In this document: positions 6,789 through 14,137 of the stretch, in pieces | Position numbering within the stretch: position 1 is the first letter of the stretch | How the letters are laid out: every line of letters starts with the position of its first letter | Assembly: GCA_017983495.1 (NCBI GenBank) | Contig: JAGOBH010000003.1 | Location: 397,405-461,404 of the forward strand | Length of the DNA: 64,000 bases | Reading direction: 5' to 3' | Source of the DNA: Pyrinomonadaceae bacterium | Lineage (GTDB): Bacteria; Acidobacteriota; Blastocatellia; Pyrinomonadales; Pyrinomonadaceae | Program-made: the position numbers and the translations under genes | Notes under the pieces: generated by a model | What the model saw: the letters and a program-made list of their open reading frames with translations, nothing else | What the model was told of the DNA's origin: nothing | Databases searched by the model: none

Positions 6789-9356
6789 ATGCCCAAACGA
6801 AAACATGACGACCAAACACTTGACCTCTTCAATCTCGAAGACAGATTGAAGACGGCGGTTTGTGTTCCGGCGATCCGATCTGCCTTTAAGGAATGGCGTG
6901 GTGGTAAGTATAAAGGAGTCACGGAAACGACTGGCGAGCTTCTAAACTTCTGGTTTCACACCGACCATCAATTACCGAACGGCGAGTTCTTTAAGTTTCA
7001 CGATGCACAGCGGGAAGCAATAGAAACGCTGATATTTCTATTCGAGATCGTCAAGATCAGAACTCGGACCGAGTTGCTCGAAAAATACGCAGTTAATGTC
7101 CCCGATCTCAGATTGCCGCCGTATGACGAGTTTGCTCGTTACTGTCTAAAGATGGCGACGGGTAGTGGAAAGACGCTCGTAATGGCGATGTCCATCGTTT
7201 GGCAATTCGCTAACCATATCCGAGGCGGACAAGACTACGCTAATAACTTCCTGATAATAGCTCCAAACGTAATCGTTTTTGATCGGCTGCGATCTGACTT
7301 CGAAAGCGGTCAAGTGTTTAGGACGCTTCCGCTGATTCCCAAACATCTTGAATGGCTTTGGGAAATGGAATACTACATGCGGGGCGATACCGAGCGAACA
7401 AATAGTCAGGGAGCACTGTATCTCACCAACATTCAACAATTTTACGAACGAGCCACTAAGGCAGCCAATATCGAAACGGACATAATGACGGCTATGCTCG
7501 GTTCGCTGCCGCCATCAACCAAAACCGAGATATCAGATTTTGATGATCGTATCGCTAATCGCGACGGATTGGTAATGGTTCTAAACGACGAAGCCCATCA
7601 CACGCATGATGAAGACAGCGAGTGGAATCGATTTATCCGGAATTTGCACGCTCGACGACCTATAACCGCACAACTGGATTTCTCAGCTACTCCTCGTTAT
7701 AGCGCAGGCAGTTTGTTTGCGTGGACGGTCTTTGATTACCCGTTGAAGCAGGCAATTCTCGACGGCATCGTTAAACGTCCCATCAAAGGAATATCAAGGA
7801 TCGAAGAAGCAAAATCGAACATTGCCAATGTTAAGTATCAGGGTTTTCTTACCGCCGGAGTTCAGCGCTGGAAAGAATACAAAGATCAACTTGAGTCACT
7901 TCAAAAGAAGCCGATTCTGTTCGTGATGATGAACAACACGGAAGAAGCGGACGACATTGGCGATTGGCTAAGGACCAAGTATCCGGCTGAATTTGGCGGG
8001 GAAAAAACGCTCGTCATTCATACGGATAAGTCTGGCGAGGTGTCAAAAAAGGATTTGGATGGTGCCCGAAAAATGGCTCGGGACGTCGACCACGATTCAA
8101 GCCCGGTTAACGCTATCGTTTCGGTATTGATGCTTCGGGAGGGTTGGGACGTACAAAACGTCACGGTAGTAGTTGGTTTGCGACCTTACTCGGCAAAGGC
8201 GAATATACTTCCAGAGCAAACGATTGGGCGAGGGTTGCGACTAATGTTTCGTAACCTTGCCGGAGACTATACAGAACGTGTCGATATTATCGGTAACAAA
8301 GCGTTCATGGAGTTCGTCGAGGATTTAGAGAAGCTCGAAGACCTGAAATTCGATACTTTCGAGATAGGCAAAGAGAAGCTAACAATTCTCACTATTCAGC
8401 CGATGGAAGATAAAGCGGCGATGGATATTGGTATTCCCGATATATCACCCATCTTGAGCCGTAAGCAGTCGCTGGCCGAAGAGATCGAGAAGATCGACGT
8501 TATGAAGTTTAACGTCAATCGTCTTCCAATGAAGAAGAAAGGCATTGAAGAGGTCAAGACCTTTGTTTACGAAGGTCGCGATATTCTTACGGACGAGAAA
8601 CTGCTCGAACGGGAGTATTCGATACCGCCTGCACAAACTTCTGAAGAAGTTATCGGTTACTACGCACGCCGCATCGCACAGAATATTAAGTTGCCTTCAC
8701 AGTTTTCGGTGCTTGCGCCAAAGATTCGAGACTTCTTTGAGAAAAAAGCGTTTGGTGAGACGGTTGATCTGTTCGAACAAAACGTAATTCAGGCGATGTC
8801 GAGCAACGTGGCGAGCTATGTCGTAATCAACGTCTTTGAGAAAGCCCTGCGTGAAGTGATCGTCGAACAGAAAGAGCCGGAGTTGTTATCGGCAAGTCGC
8901 GTGCTATCGGAAACGCCGCCGTTCCCAACTTCGAAGAAAGTCATTGAGTCGAAACGAACTATATTCAACTACGTCCCCTGTGATAACGAGTTTGAATTGG
9001 CGTTCGCAAACTTTTTGGACACTTGCGAGGACGTTAAGATGTTTGCAAAGCTCCCGACGCAATTCGGATTTAGCATCCACTACACGGACACGCTGGCGAA
9101 CATACGAAACTATTTTCCCGATTTCATAGCCATTACGAAGGACGGCACGAAATGGGTGATCGAAACAAAAGGGCGTGAGGACATCGACGTTCGCTTAAAG
9201 GACAACGCCGCAATAAGCTGGTGTGAAAACGCTACCGAGTTAACCGATGAAACCTGGCAGTACATAAAGGTTCCACAGAAGGAGTTCGAAGCTCTTCATC
9301 CTGACGGTTTCGAGGAGATGATTGGTGCTATTAATCCACCGACGCTATTTGATTAA
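6789..9356 (+). CDS. res: Type III restriction endonuclease Res subunit
   Basis: 855 residues, a normal length for the family. An SF2 helicase/translocase core carries Walker A ATGSGKT at 123-129, DEAH at 267-270, and a later motif VI-like segment QTIGRGLRLMFR. The C-terminus has a PD-(D/E)xK nuclease: YFPD with Asp778, then E792-T-K794 in WVIETKGRED. Together with Mod it would use ATP to communicate along DNA and cut beside pairs of unmodified sites. No frameshift or missing motif is visible, so the system should be active. It is the third gene of the mod-HEPN-res operon. Confidence 0.93.
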   Translation: MPKRKHDDQTLDLFNLEDRLKTAVCVPAIRSAFKEWRGGKYKGVTETTGELLNFWFHTDHQLPNGEFFKFHDAQREAIETLIFLFEIVKIRTRTELLEKYAVNVPDLRLPPYDEFARYCLKMATGSGKTLVMAMSIVWQFANHIRGGQDYANNFLIIAPNVIVFDRLRSDFESGQVFRTLPLIPKHLEWLWEMEYYMRGDTERTNSQGALYLTNIQQFYERATKAANIETDIMTAMLGSLPPSTKTEISDFDDRIANRDGLVMVLNDEAHHTHDEDSEWNRFIRNLHARRPITAQLDFSATPRYSAGSLFAWTVFDYPLKQAILDGIVKRPIKGISRIEEAKSNIANVKYQGFLTAGVQRWKEYKDQLESLQKKPILFVMMNNTEEADDIGDWLRTKYPAEFGGEKTLVIHTDKSGEVSKKDLDGARKMARDVDHDSSPVNAIVSVLMLREGWDVQNVTVVVGLRPYSAKANILPEQTIGRGLRLMFRNLAGDYTERVDIIGNKAFMEFVEDLEKLEDLKFDTFEIGKEKLTILTIQPMEDKAAMDIGIPDISPILSRKQSLAEEIEKIDVMKFNVNRLPMKKKGIEEVKTFVYEGRDILTDEKLLEREYSIPPAQTSEEVIGYYARRIAQNIKLPSQFSVLAPKIRDFFEKKAFGETVDLFEQNVIQAMSSNVASYVVINVFEKALREVIVEQKEPELLSASRVLSETPPFPTSKKVIESKRTIFNYVPCDNEFELAFANFLDTCEDVKMFAKLPTQFGFSIHYTDTLANIRNYFPDFIAITKDGTKWVIETKGREDIDVRLKDNAAISWCENATELTDETWQYIKVPQKEFEALHPDGFEEMIGAINPPTLFD

Positions 9357-9465
9357 ATTGACCTTCGCGGCATTATATTGACGCGAAGAGCCTTCAAAGA
9401 ACTCGGGCAATCACTTTATAAGATGGGCTTAGCGGATGCTAGACACATACGAGGTTATCGGATTT

Positions 9466-9620
9466 TTAGAGGGACTTGGTAGTGGACGAACCAGGCGATA
9501 GCCCCTCAAATTCGCCGCCTCGATCACATCTGGATTTGTCGAAACGCACTTCGCGAACGGTATCTTACAATAAAGATTAAAAGCCACGATAAACTGATCC
9601 CGAGTCCAATTATTGGCCAT
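9466..9620 (-). pseudogene. HNH endonuclease N-terminal remnant, frameshifted
   Basis: The minus-strand frame from 9620 starts MANNWTRDQFIVAFNLYCK and continues IPFAKCVSTNPDVIEAANL, closely resembling the N-terminus of a family of bacterial HNH endonucleases (WTREQLILAFNLYCKIPFGK...NPDVIELANLIGRSPGSVALKL). After about 9508 the homology jumps frame: the next residues, GLSPGSSTTKSL, stop at 9466. The HNH nuclease domain itself is absent. The rest of the 9357-9872 gap shows nothing else coding; a 12-bp inverted repeat (CGATAAACTGAT at 9587-9598 and its complement at 9646-9657) may be chance. Confidence 0.7.
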
Positions 9621-9872
9621 TTTGTGATGTGATAAGCTAATGGAAATCAGTTTATCGAAACTAACACGCTTTTCCGGTTCGAGACCTTTAAAAGTCGATC
9701 CTTAAGTTAGTCGATGCTAGATTTCTGATTTTCACCTATGTTGACCTCATAAACTCGGAAACAAGATAAAACTGCACATTTGCGCGGTCAAATTTAAGCC
9801 GAAAATCGTTATTTCGTGAGTCGGATACTAACTCTCTTTCGTTTGAGAATTGCAGCAGATTAGATTTCAGTT

Positions 9873-11078
9873 TTATTCCGGAGGAAAGAGATAGCCCTGT
9901 GCGTATGAATCTGGAAGTACCAGCCGGCTCCTATTCCAAATGGTTTGCAGTGGTGGCCTTGACAATCGCCCAAAACTCTCTGTGCGTGCTGATTCCGATG
10001 CCAACAAGAGCCCAATCTGTCGTACGGTTAGTGTAAGGTGCCGATTAATCCCGGCTTTCAGCCAAGTGGCCGGACTACCTGTTTTGGTCGTTTGCAATCC
10101 AATTGTTGCAACATATTGATCACCATATGAAAAGTCGGCCCCTGAATATTCATCCCGAAACATTAAAGAGTTGGCTTGACCCCAATACTGTTCAAACTTT
10201 GCTCCATTTTCGTTTCTCAATCCTTCACCACGCATTACGACCCAGTGCTCAGGGCTGGCATATCGAATACTCGCACTAACATTCGGTAAGAAATCCAGAG
10301 GAGCGGGGGTTTTGGGGAATTGAATGGTGTAGTCGGAGTAAGTGGGAATCCTTGGCAACTTTCTTGCTGAAGAAACCGCGTCCTTCCAGTGTTTCCAATC
10401 ATGCCTTGGCAATTCATGTTCAGCATTCTTTTCGAGTTGCGAAAGGAATTGAGGAAATGCACCGCAAGCGACGGTAAACGTGCGCCAATCCCCTAGCATT
10501 GGTATACGTCCACAAATCTCTTCTAAAGAAGGGGTAATATCAGTTTTTTGCTTGAGGTCTACTAACAAATCTACGTTAGCCGGCGCCAGTCTGAACCGAC
10601 GCAGTACCAGCTGAAGAAGGGGTACGAATGAAGGATTGCGAATTTCCTGCTCTCCAACTCGTAGACATATTCCAACCCCGTATTGCGAAGTAATCTTTTC
10701 TATTGCAGTTTGATAGCTCTCGGGTCTGTTCATACCAGTCACTGGTACGCCCGGGAGCATATGGAAATCAAGAAGGTCAAAATAGGTCTCTAGAGGGTGC
10801 TGTCCATTTTGATTCGAGAATAGACCCTCTACACTTCCAAAATCGATGAAATAAGGATTGCGGCCGTAGGCGGCCGCAATCGATCTAATGACGCCCCAAA
10901 AATAAGCACTATTTTCGACCGAAGCAAGAGCAGACCGCCGCTCATCCGGTAGAATCTGTTCGCACATTTCAAAAAGCGGTCTGATTTGTTTGAGATCTTC
11001 GGCGAGCGTATTGGTCAGCGCAGCGAGTTCGGCAGACCGTCTCCGCAAAATTGGCACATAGAAAGTGTGATCAAACAT
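9873..11078 (-). CDS. Beta family protein (Beta_protein, T4-like)
   Basis: 401 residues from ATG at 11078, preceded by GAGGG seven bases upstream; a GTG at 11099 that overlaps the previous stop is less likely. The N-terminus (MFDHTFYVPILRRRSAELAAL) and overall length match the Beta_protein family, often found in bacterial defence or element contexts beside HTH-ImmA proteins. Its biochemical role is unknown to me. It directly follows the HigA-ImmA gene, so it is probably the third gene of that operon. It could be an effector or a repair-type factor controlled by the upstream module; this is inference. Confidence 0.7.
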   Translation of the reverse strand: MFDHTFYVPILRRRSAELAALTNTLAEDLKQIRPLFEMCEQILPDERRSALASVENSAYFWGVIRSIAAAYGRNPYFIDFGSVEGLFSNQNGQHPLETYFDLLDFHMLPGVPVTGMNRPESYQTAIEKITSQYGVGICLRVGEQEIRNPSFVPLLQLVLRRFRLAPANVDLLVDLKQKTDITPSLEEICGRIPMLGDWRTFTVACGAFPQFLSQLEKNAEHELPRHDWKHWKDAVSSARKLPRIPTYSDYTIQFPKTPAPLDFLPNVSASIRYASPEHWVVMRGEGLRNENGAKFEQYWGQANSLMFRDEYSGADFSYGDQYVATIGLQTTKTGSPATWLKAGINRHLTLTVRQIGLLLASESARTESFGRLSRPPLQTIWNRSRLVLPDSYAQGYLFPPE

Positions 11079-11091
11079 AGTAACCCTCGCC

Positions 11092-12297
11092 CTATTCACT
11101 TACCATTCCGAATAGATAACGAATGCGGCCGTGACCGACCAAGTCGTTAAATAAATGATAGGAGTTCTTCTCCCTTCTCACCCTTCCGGCAACAATGGCC
11201 GGATGGACATTTATATGACTTGCGAAACGTAAGATCGTATTCTTAGATGGAGCGACCCTTGCTGGACTTGACGCCCACTTCTGAATGGGAATCAACGCTT
11301 CACTCGCAACTTTGTCAGCTTCGACCTCTTTCGGGTCATCGATCTTCTTAATATCAAGATCATCGAAAAATTGACTAACACCCTGTCCGAAATGGAGTGA
11401 AATGTGTGCGAGTTCGTGCATCAGACTGAACCAAAAATTATCCACGCGATCATGTCGAAGTGACAAACCAATAATGGGGTGGTCCACATAAACCATTATA
11501 GCTGACCCATCTAAATACGTTTGGGGCAGAGAGGCCTCAGTAATCAATGAGATTCCATGTTCTCGAAGAACACGTTGAGCCTGAAGCGGCCCGTCAGGAA
11601 GCACACTTAACTTAGCAATCTCCCGCATAAACGCCATTGTTACGGATCCTTCGCTCCACTTTTTTTCAGGAGGATTTTCAAGAGCTTTCGTAAGAATCCT
11701 TACTGTCCAAGCCGTGAGAGCGTACCGATTCATCTCTCGACCTGCTCGCACCGTTGACGCTTTATTTAGGGCGTAAATTCTATCCAACCCACCGACGGAG
11801 TCAATGAACTTTGAAATAACATTCTCAGCGTCACGTTTTGCGGCTTCGTACGATTCCGTAAGCCAACCACGGGAACACATTTCCTTTAACGGGAACCGTT
11901 TCCATTCAGTCTTTTGCGGCTCGGTGACTTCTGATGTCATGGGTTGCAGCAAAACGGTCGCAGGAATTCCTAACCCTGTATGAAGTGCCTGAATCATAGG
12001 GAGCGTCAGCGTTCGTTTGCCCGAGAGAACCTCGGAAACTTTACTTCTGCTCCCGATAAACGGAACAAGGTCGGTCTGTTTAAGATCACTTTGTTCCATT
12101 CTGAAAAGAATCGCATCAATTGGGTTAGTCGCCGGCGCAACTGAAATCTTGTTCTCATAGCCTTCGATCAAGTGAACTAACAATTCCAAATGCTTCCCAT
12201 CATTTGAATTGGGGTCGGGATCGATGTCCATCAACAAGTTGATTTCGTCAAGTACACGTTCGTAGGTGTTTCTATCTTTTATGATTTCGGGCAGCAT
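11092..12297 (-). CDS. HigA-type XRE antitoxin fused to ImmA/IrrE metallopeptidase
   Basis: 401 residues from ATG at 12297, four bases after the toxin stop, with GGAAG ten bases upstream; an upstream TTG at 12348 would overlap the toxin. The N-terminal ~55 residues are a HigA-type helical region. A Cro/XRE helix-turn-helix follows (QTDLVPFIGSRSKVSEVLSGKRTLTLPMI). The C-terminal half is an ImmA/IrrE domain with the zinc motif HELAH at about 294-298. Known relatives combine DNA-binding autoregulation with regulated proteolysis. It pairs with the HigB-like toxin upstream and probably represses the operon through the palindromes at 12603-12637. Confidence 0.88.
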   Translation of the reverse strand: MLPEIIKDRNTYERVLDEINLLMDIDPDPNSNDGKHLELLVHLIEGYENKISVAPATNPIDAILFRMEQSDLKQTDLVPFIGSRSKVSEVLSGKRTLTLPMIQALHTGLGIPATVLLQPMTSEVTEPQKTEWKRFPLKEMCSRGWLTESYEAAKRDAENVISKFIDSVGGLDRIYALNKASTVRAGREMNRYALTAWTVRILTKALENPPEKKWSEGSVTMAFMREIAKLSVLPDGPLQAQRVLREHGISLITEASLPQTYLDGSAIMVYVDHPIIGLSLRHDRVDNFWFSLMHELAHISLHFGQGVSQFFDDLDIKKIDDPKEVEADKVASEALIPIQKWASSPARVAPSKNTILRFASHINVHPAIVAGRVRREKNSYHLFNDLVGHGRIRYLFGMVSE

Positions 12298-12301
12298 TTC
12301 G

Positions 12302-12586
12302 CTATAGCTTCCATTTCGAATATTCGGCGTGAGTTCCAAGCCTTTCAATTTTTACAATTCCGGTGTTATATGCAATTTTCGCCACGAGTCGATAGTCATT
12401 CCTCTTAATGTTGAATACAACTATATTGTTTGCAAGAAAACTAGTCGCTTTGTACTTATCTTTTATATCGCTTGGCGTCTTCCAATCAGCAAACTTAACT
12501 TCTTCTAACCAAGCCCCGAGTATGCTGCGCACATCAGCGTGCTTGGCAGCAAAACGATCGAGTAGTGGAATCCCTATCACCTTCAT
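12302..12586 (-). CDS. higB: HigB-family toxin (mRNA interferase)
   Basis: 94 residues from ATG at 12586. The chain MKVIGIPLLDRFAAKHADV ... WKTPSDIKDKY ... ASFLANNIVVFNIKRNDYRLVAKI ... GTHAEYSKW-like fits the HigB_toxin family (YgjN/HigB2 type), where FN(I)..NxYRL and the terminal GTHAEYD/S motif are conserved. Such toxins cleave mRNA on the ribosome. It is the first gene of a toxin-antitoxin-beta operon in the HigB-before-HigA order. No clear ribosome binding site precedes the ATG, so translation may be weak or the leader unusual. The full length argues for a functional toxin. Confidence 0.85.
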   Translation of the reverse strand: MKVIGIPLLDRFAAKHADVRSILGAWLEEVKFADWKTPSDIKDKYKATSFLANNIVVFNIKRNDYRLVAKIAYNTGIVKIERLGTHAEYSKWKL

Positions 12587-12602
12587 TAGAGTACACGTTT
12601 CA

Positions 12603-12637
12603 GATGTTCCCGTCAAGGGAACATCATATATGTTCCC
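12603..12637 (-). promoter_or_regulatory. Palindromic operator upstream of higB
   Basis: A perfect 9-bp inverted repeat GATGTTCCC-GTCAA-GGGAACATC at 12603-12625 is followed by a third half-site ATGTTCCC at 12630-12637. It lies 17-51 bases upstream of the higB start, where an autoregulated toxin-antitoxin operon normally carries its operator. The likely binder is the XRE domain of the HigA-ImmA protein. A TTGACG in the palindrome resembles a -35, but its matching -10 would touch the ATG, so I do not assign the promoter. Confidence 0.65.
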
Positions 12638-13203
12638 CTTAATCTAACATGGCTTCACAATCCATGCAAATTCGAACGAATTGTAACAAAACCTGACAGG
12701 TAAGAGAATATCTTACCGAAAATGTCCTAAACGGAGAAACAAGCAGTTGGTTTACAAAAGGCGGACGGAAAAGATCGGTGTCTGACCTGAATCGGGAATC
12801 GGGGGAGGAAAGTAGAAAGTAAAAAGTGAAAAGTAAAAAGGCAAAAGTTGGAAGGGAAGTTTTGCTTGTTAATTTTCTGCTAGATCGCTTTTGCAAGGCG
12901 GCCGGGGGGCGAACAGTGGTCGGTGGTCAGGGGCTCTGAGGAACGTGAATTGGGAATCGGGAAGAGTGATGAGTGATGAGTGATGAGTGATGAGTGGAAA
13001 AGTGAAAGAGTGAAGAAGGGGAATCGGGAAGAAGAGGGGAAGAGGGGAAGAGGAGAAGAGGGGAAGAGGAGAAGGGGCGAACAGTGGCCAGTGGGGAAAG
13101 GAAGAAGAGGAGAAGAGGGGAAGAGGAGATGGGGAGTTGGTTCAATTGACATTTGGGGCGGGAAATTGAGAATTGAGAAATCGGGAGGGATGAGGGATTT
13201 AGC
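12638..13203. repeat. Purine-rich low-complexity spacer
   Basis: No credible gene. From about 12800 it is built from AGTAAAAAGTGAAAAG units. At 12905-12935 and 13075-13100 it carries AACAGTGGTCGGTGGTC and AACAGTGGCCAGTGGGG, like 2508-2540. At 12964-12998 there are about four and a half tandem copies of GTGATGA. At 13017-13130 there is an almost pure purine run of GAAGAGGGGAAGAGGAGAAG units. Open frames here are by-products of the biased composition. Confidence 0.6.
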
Positions 13204-13260
13204 TTGACGACTGTCGTTGCGGACTGGTAAGTTAGTGATGATGTCAACCTATAGGTTAAC
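13204..13260 (+). promoter_or_regulatory. Candidate promoter and operator of second toxin-antitoxin pair
   Basis: GTCAACCTATAGGTTAAC at 13243-13260 is an 18-bp palindrome with one mismatched pair, ending three bases before the toxin ATG. A TTGACG at 13204-13209 with TAAGTT 18 bp downstream could be the promoter. The position suits autoregulation by the XRE antitoxin encoded just downstream. The palindrome is seen; the promoter is a weaker call. Confidence 0.5.
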
Positions 13261-13263
13261 ATT

Positions 13264-13644
13264 ATGCCCACAGTTGAGATCGTAAAAGGAAATTGTTTCG
13301 AGATCCGTGGGTGGGTCAAAGATGGCGAGTGCCAGGTGTTGGATTTTCTAAGTGAACTTGCCGGCAATGGCAATCCGGAAGCGGACAGACTCTTATGGCT
13401 GATACGGAAAACGGCGGAAAATGGAGTTTCAGGTAATATCAGACATGTCAGATCGCTCGGTGATGAGATATTCGAATTTAAGGGTAACGATACGGCGAGG
13501 GTCCTGTTTTTTTATGACAGGGGCAAATTGATTATCTGTTCTCATGGGTTTGCCGGAAAGAAAGGGAACGAAAAGAAGTTTATAAAGGACCAAAAGGCAA
13601 AGGCCGTCGTAATAAGAGCGGCATATTTTGCAGAACGAGGTTAG
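13264..13644 (+). CDS. RelE/HigB-like (Gp49 family) toxin
   Basis: 126 residues. The pattern CQVLDFLSELAGNGNPEA ... LGDEIFEFKGNDTARVLFFYDRGKLIICSHGFAGKKG... KAKAVVIRAAYF matches the phage-derived Gp49-like / HigB branch of the RelE superfamily: a central E-(I/L)-R/K-x-RVLFF strand, a (H/S)GF(x)KK turn and a C-terminal helix ending in A-x-x-RAAYF. Members are ribosome-dependent mRNA endonucleases. The XRE antitoxin gene begins 4 bp after this stop. A palindrome directly upstream suggests autoregulation. Confidence 0.8.
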   Translation: MPTVEIVKGNCFEIRGWVKDGECQVLDFLSELAGNGNPEADRLLWLIRKTAENGVSGNIRHVRSLGDEIFEFKGNDTARVLFFYDRGKLIICSHGFAGKKGNEKKFIKDQKAKAVVIRAAYFAERG

Positions 13645-13648
13645 TAAA

Positions 13649-14029
13649 ATGTCAGGCAAGAAACCTATAGCAGCTGAACGATTTCAGACATTGATCGACG
13701 ATGCGACGCAACGCGACAGCTTTTGGGTCGACGGGGCAAAGCTCGAACTCTCAGAACAGATATTCGAAGCAATGCAAGATCTGGGGATAAGCGAGTCCGA
13801 GCTTTCCAGACGTCTCGGTGTCAGCCGTGCGTACGTGAACAAGATACTAAAGGGCACCGCAAATTTGACTATCGAATCTTTGGTGAAGATCGGCCGGGCG
13901 TTGGGACGTGAATTCAAGTTCGAATTTGCCGGAAATTTGGCTTCGGGTGGAAAGCCCCAGAGAAAAGCGCCAAGGTCAATCACTAAAGCATCTATCGCCC
14001 CGCCCGGACGGCCCGTCCATCCCGCGTGA
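13649..14029 (+). CDS. XRE-family antitoxin
   Basis: 126 residues from ATG at 13649, preceded by GAGG about ten bases upstream; a longer start would overlap the toxin. Residues about 45-95 form a Cro/C1 helix-turn-helix (ISESELSRRLGVSRAYVNKILKGTANLTIESLVKIGRALG). The N-terminal arm and the Pro/Ala-rich tail are typical of antitoxins that wrap their toxin. It is the second gene of a toxin-first pair, translationally close-coupled, and probably binds the palindrome at 13243-13260. Confidence 0.82.
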   Translation: MSGKKPIAAERFQTLIDDATQRDSFWVDGAKLELSEQIFEAMQDLGISESELSRRLGVSRAYVNKILKGTANLTIESLVKIGRALGREFKFEFAGNLASGGKPQRKAPRSITKASIAPPGRPVHPA

Positions 14030-14078
14030 TCCAGGAACAATCAACCCCGAAATTGGCGGATGGGGGGGATTGGGTGTG

Positions 14079-14084
14079 TATAAT
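14079..14084 (+). promoter_or_regulatory. Possible -10 box before the glycosyltransferase genes
   Basis: TATAAT within GGGTGTGTATAATTGGGG, 53 bases before the glycosyltransferase ATG. The best -35 candidate (TTGGCG at 14053-14058) is 20 bp away, which is too far for an ideal promoter, so this is tentative. Confidence 0.3.
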
Positions 14085-14137
14085 TGGGGAGACTGCTGCG
14101 CGGGGGCGTGGCGGGCGGGGCGGGTTGCGGTTCGCGG

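Noticed and set aside
9587..9657. 12-bp inverted repeat flanking the HNH remnant start as attachment site
   Set aside because: One arm lies within conserved coding sequence (RDQFIVA); single occurrence, compatible with chance.
12588..12616. TTGACG-17-TACTCT promoter for higB
   Set aside because: The -10 would touch the start codon, leaving no room for a leader; the TTGACG is part of the operator palindrome.
12908..13207. Open frames in the purine-rich spacer, and a possible CRISPR-like repeat
   Set aside because: Repeating units are simple-sequence tandem words without constant repeat and unique spacer alternation; the frames follow from the bias.
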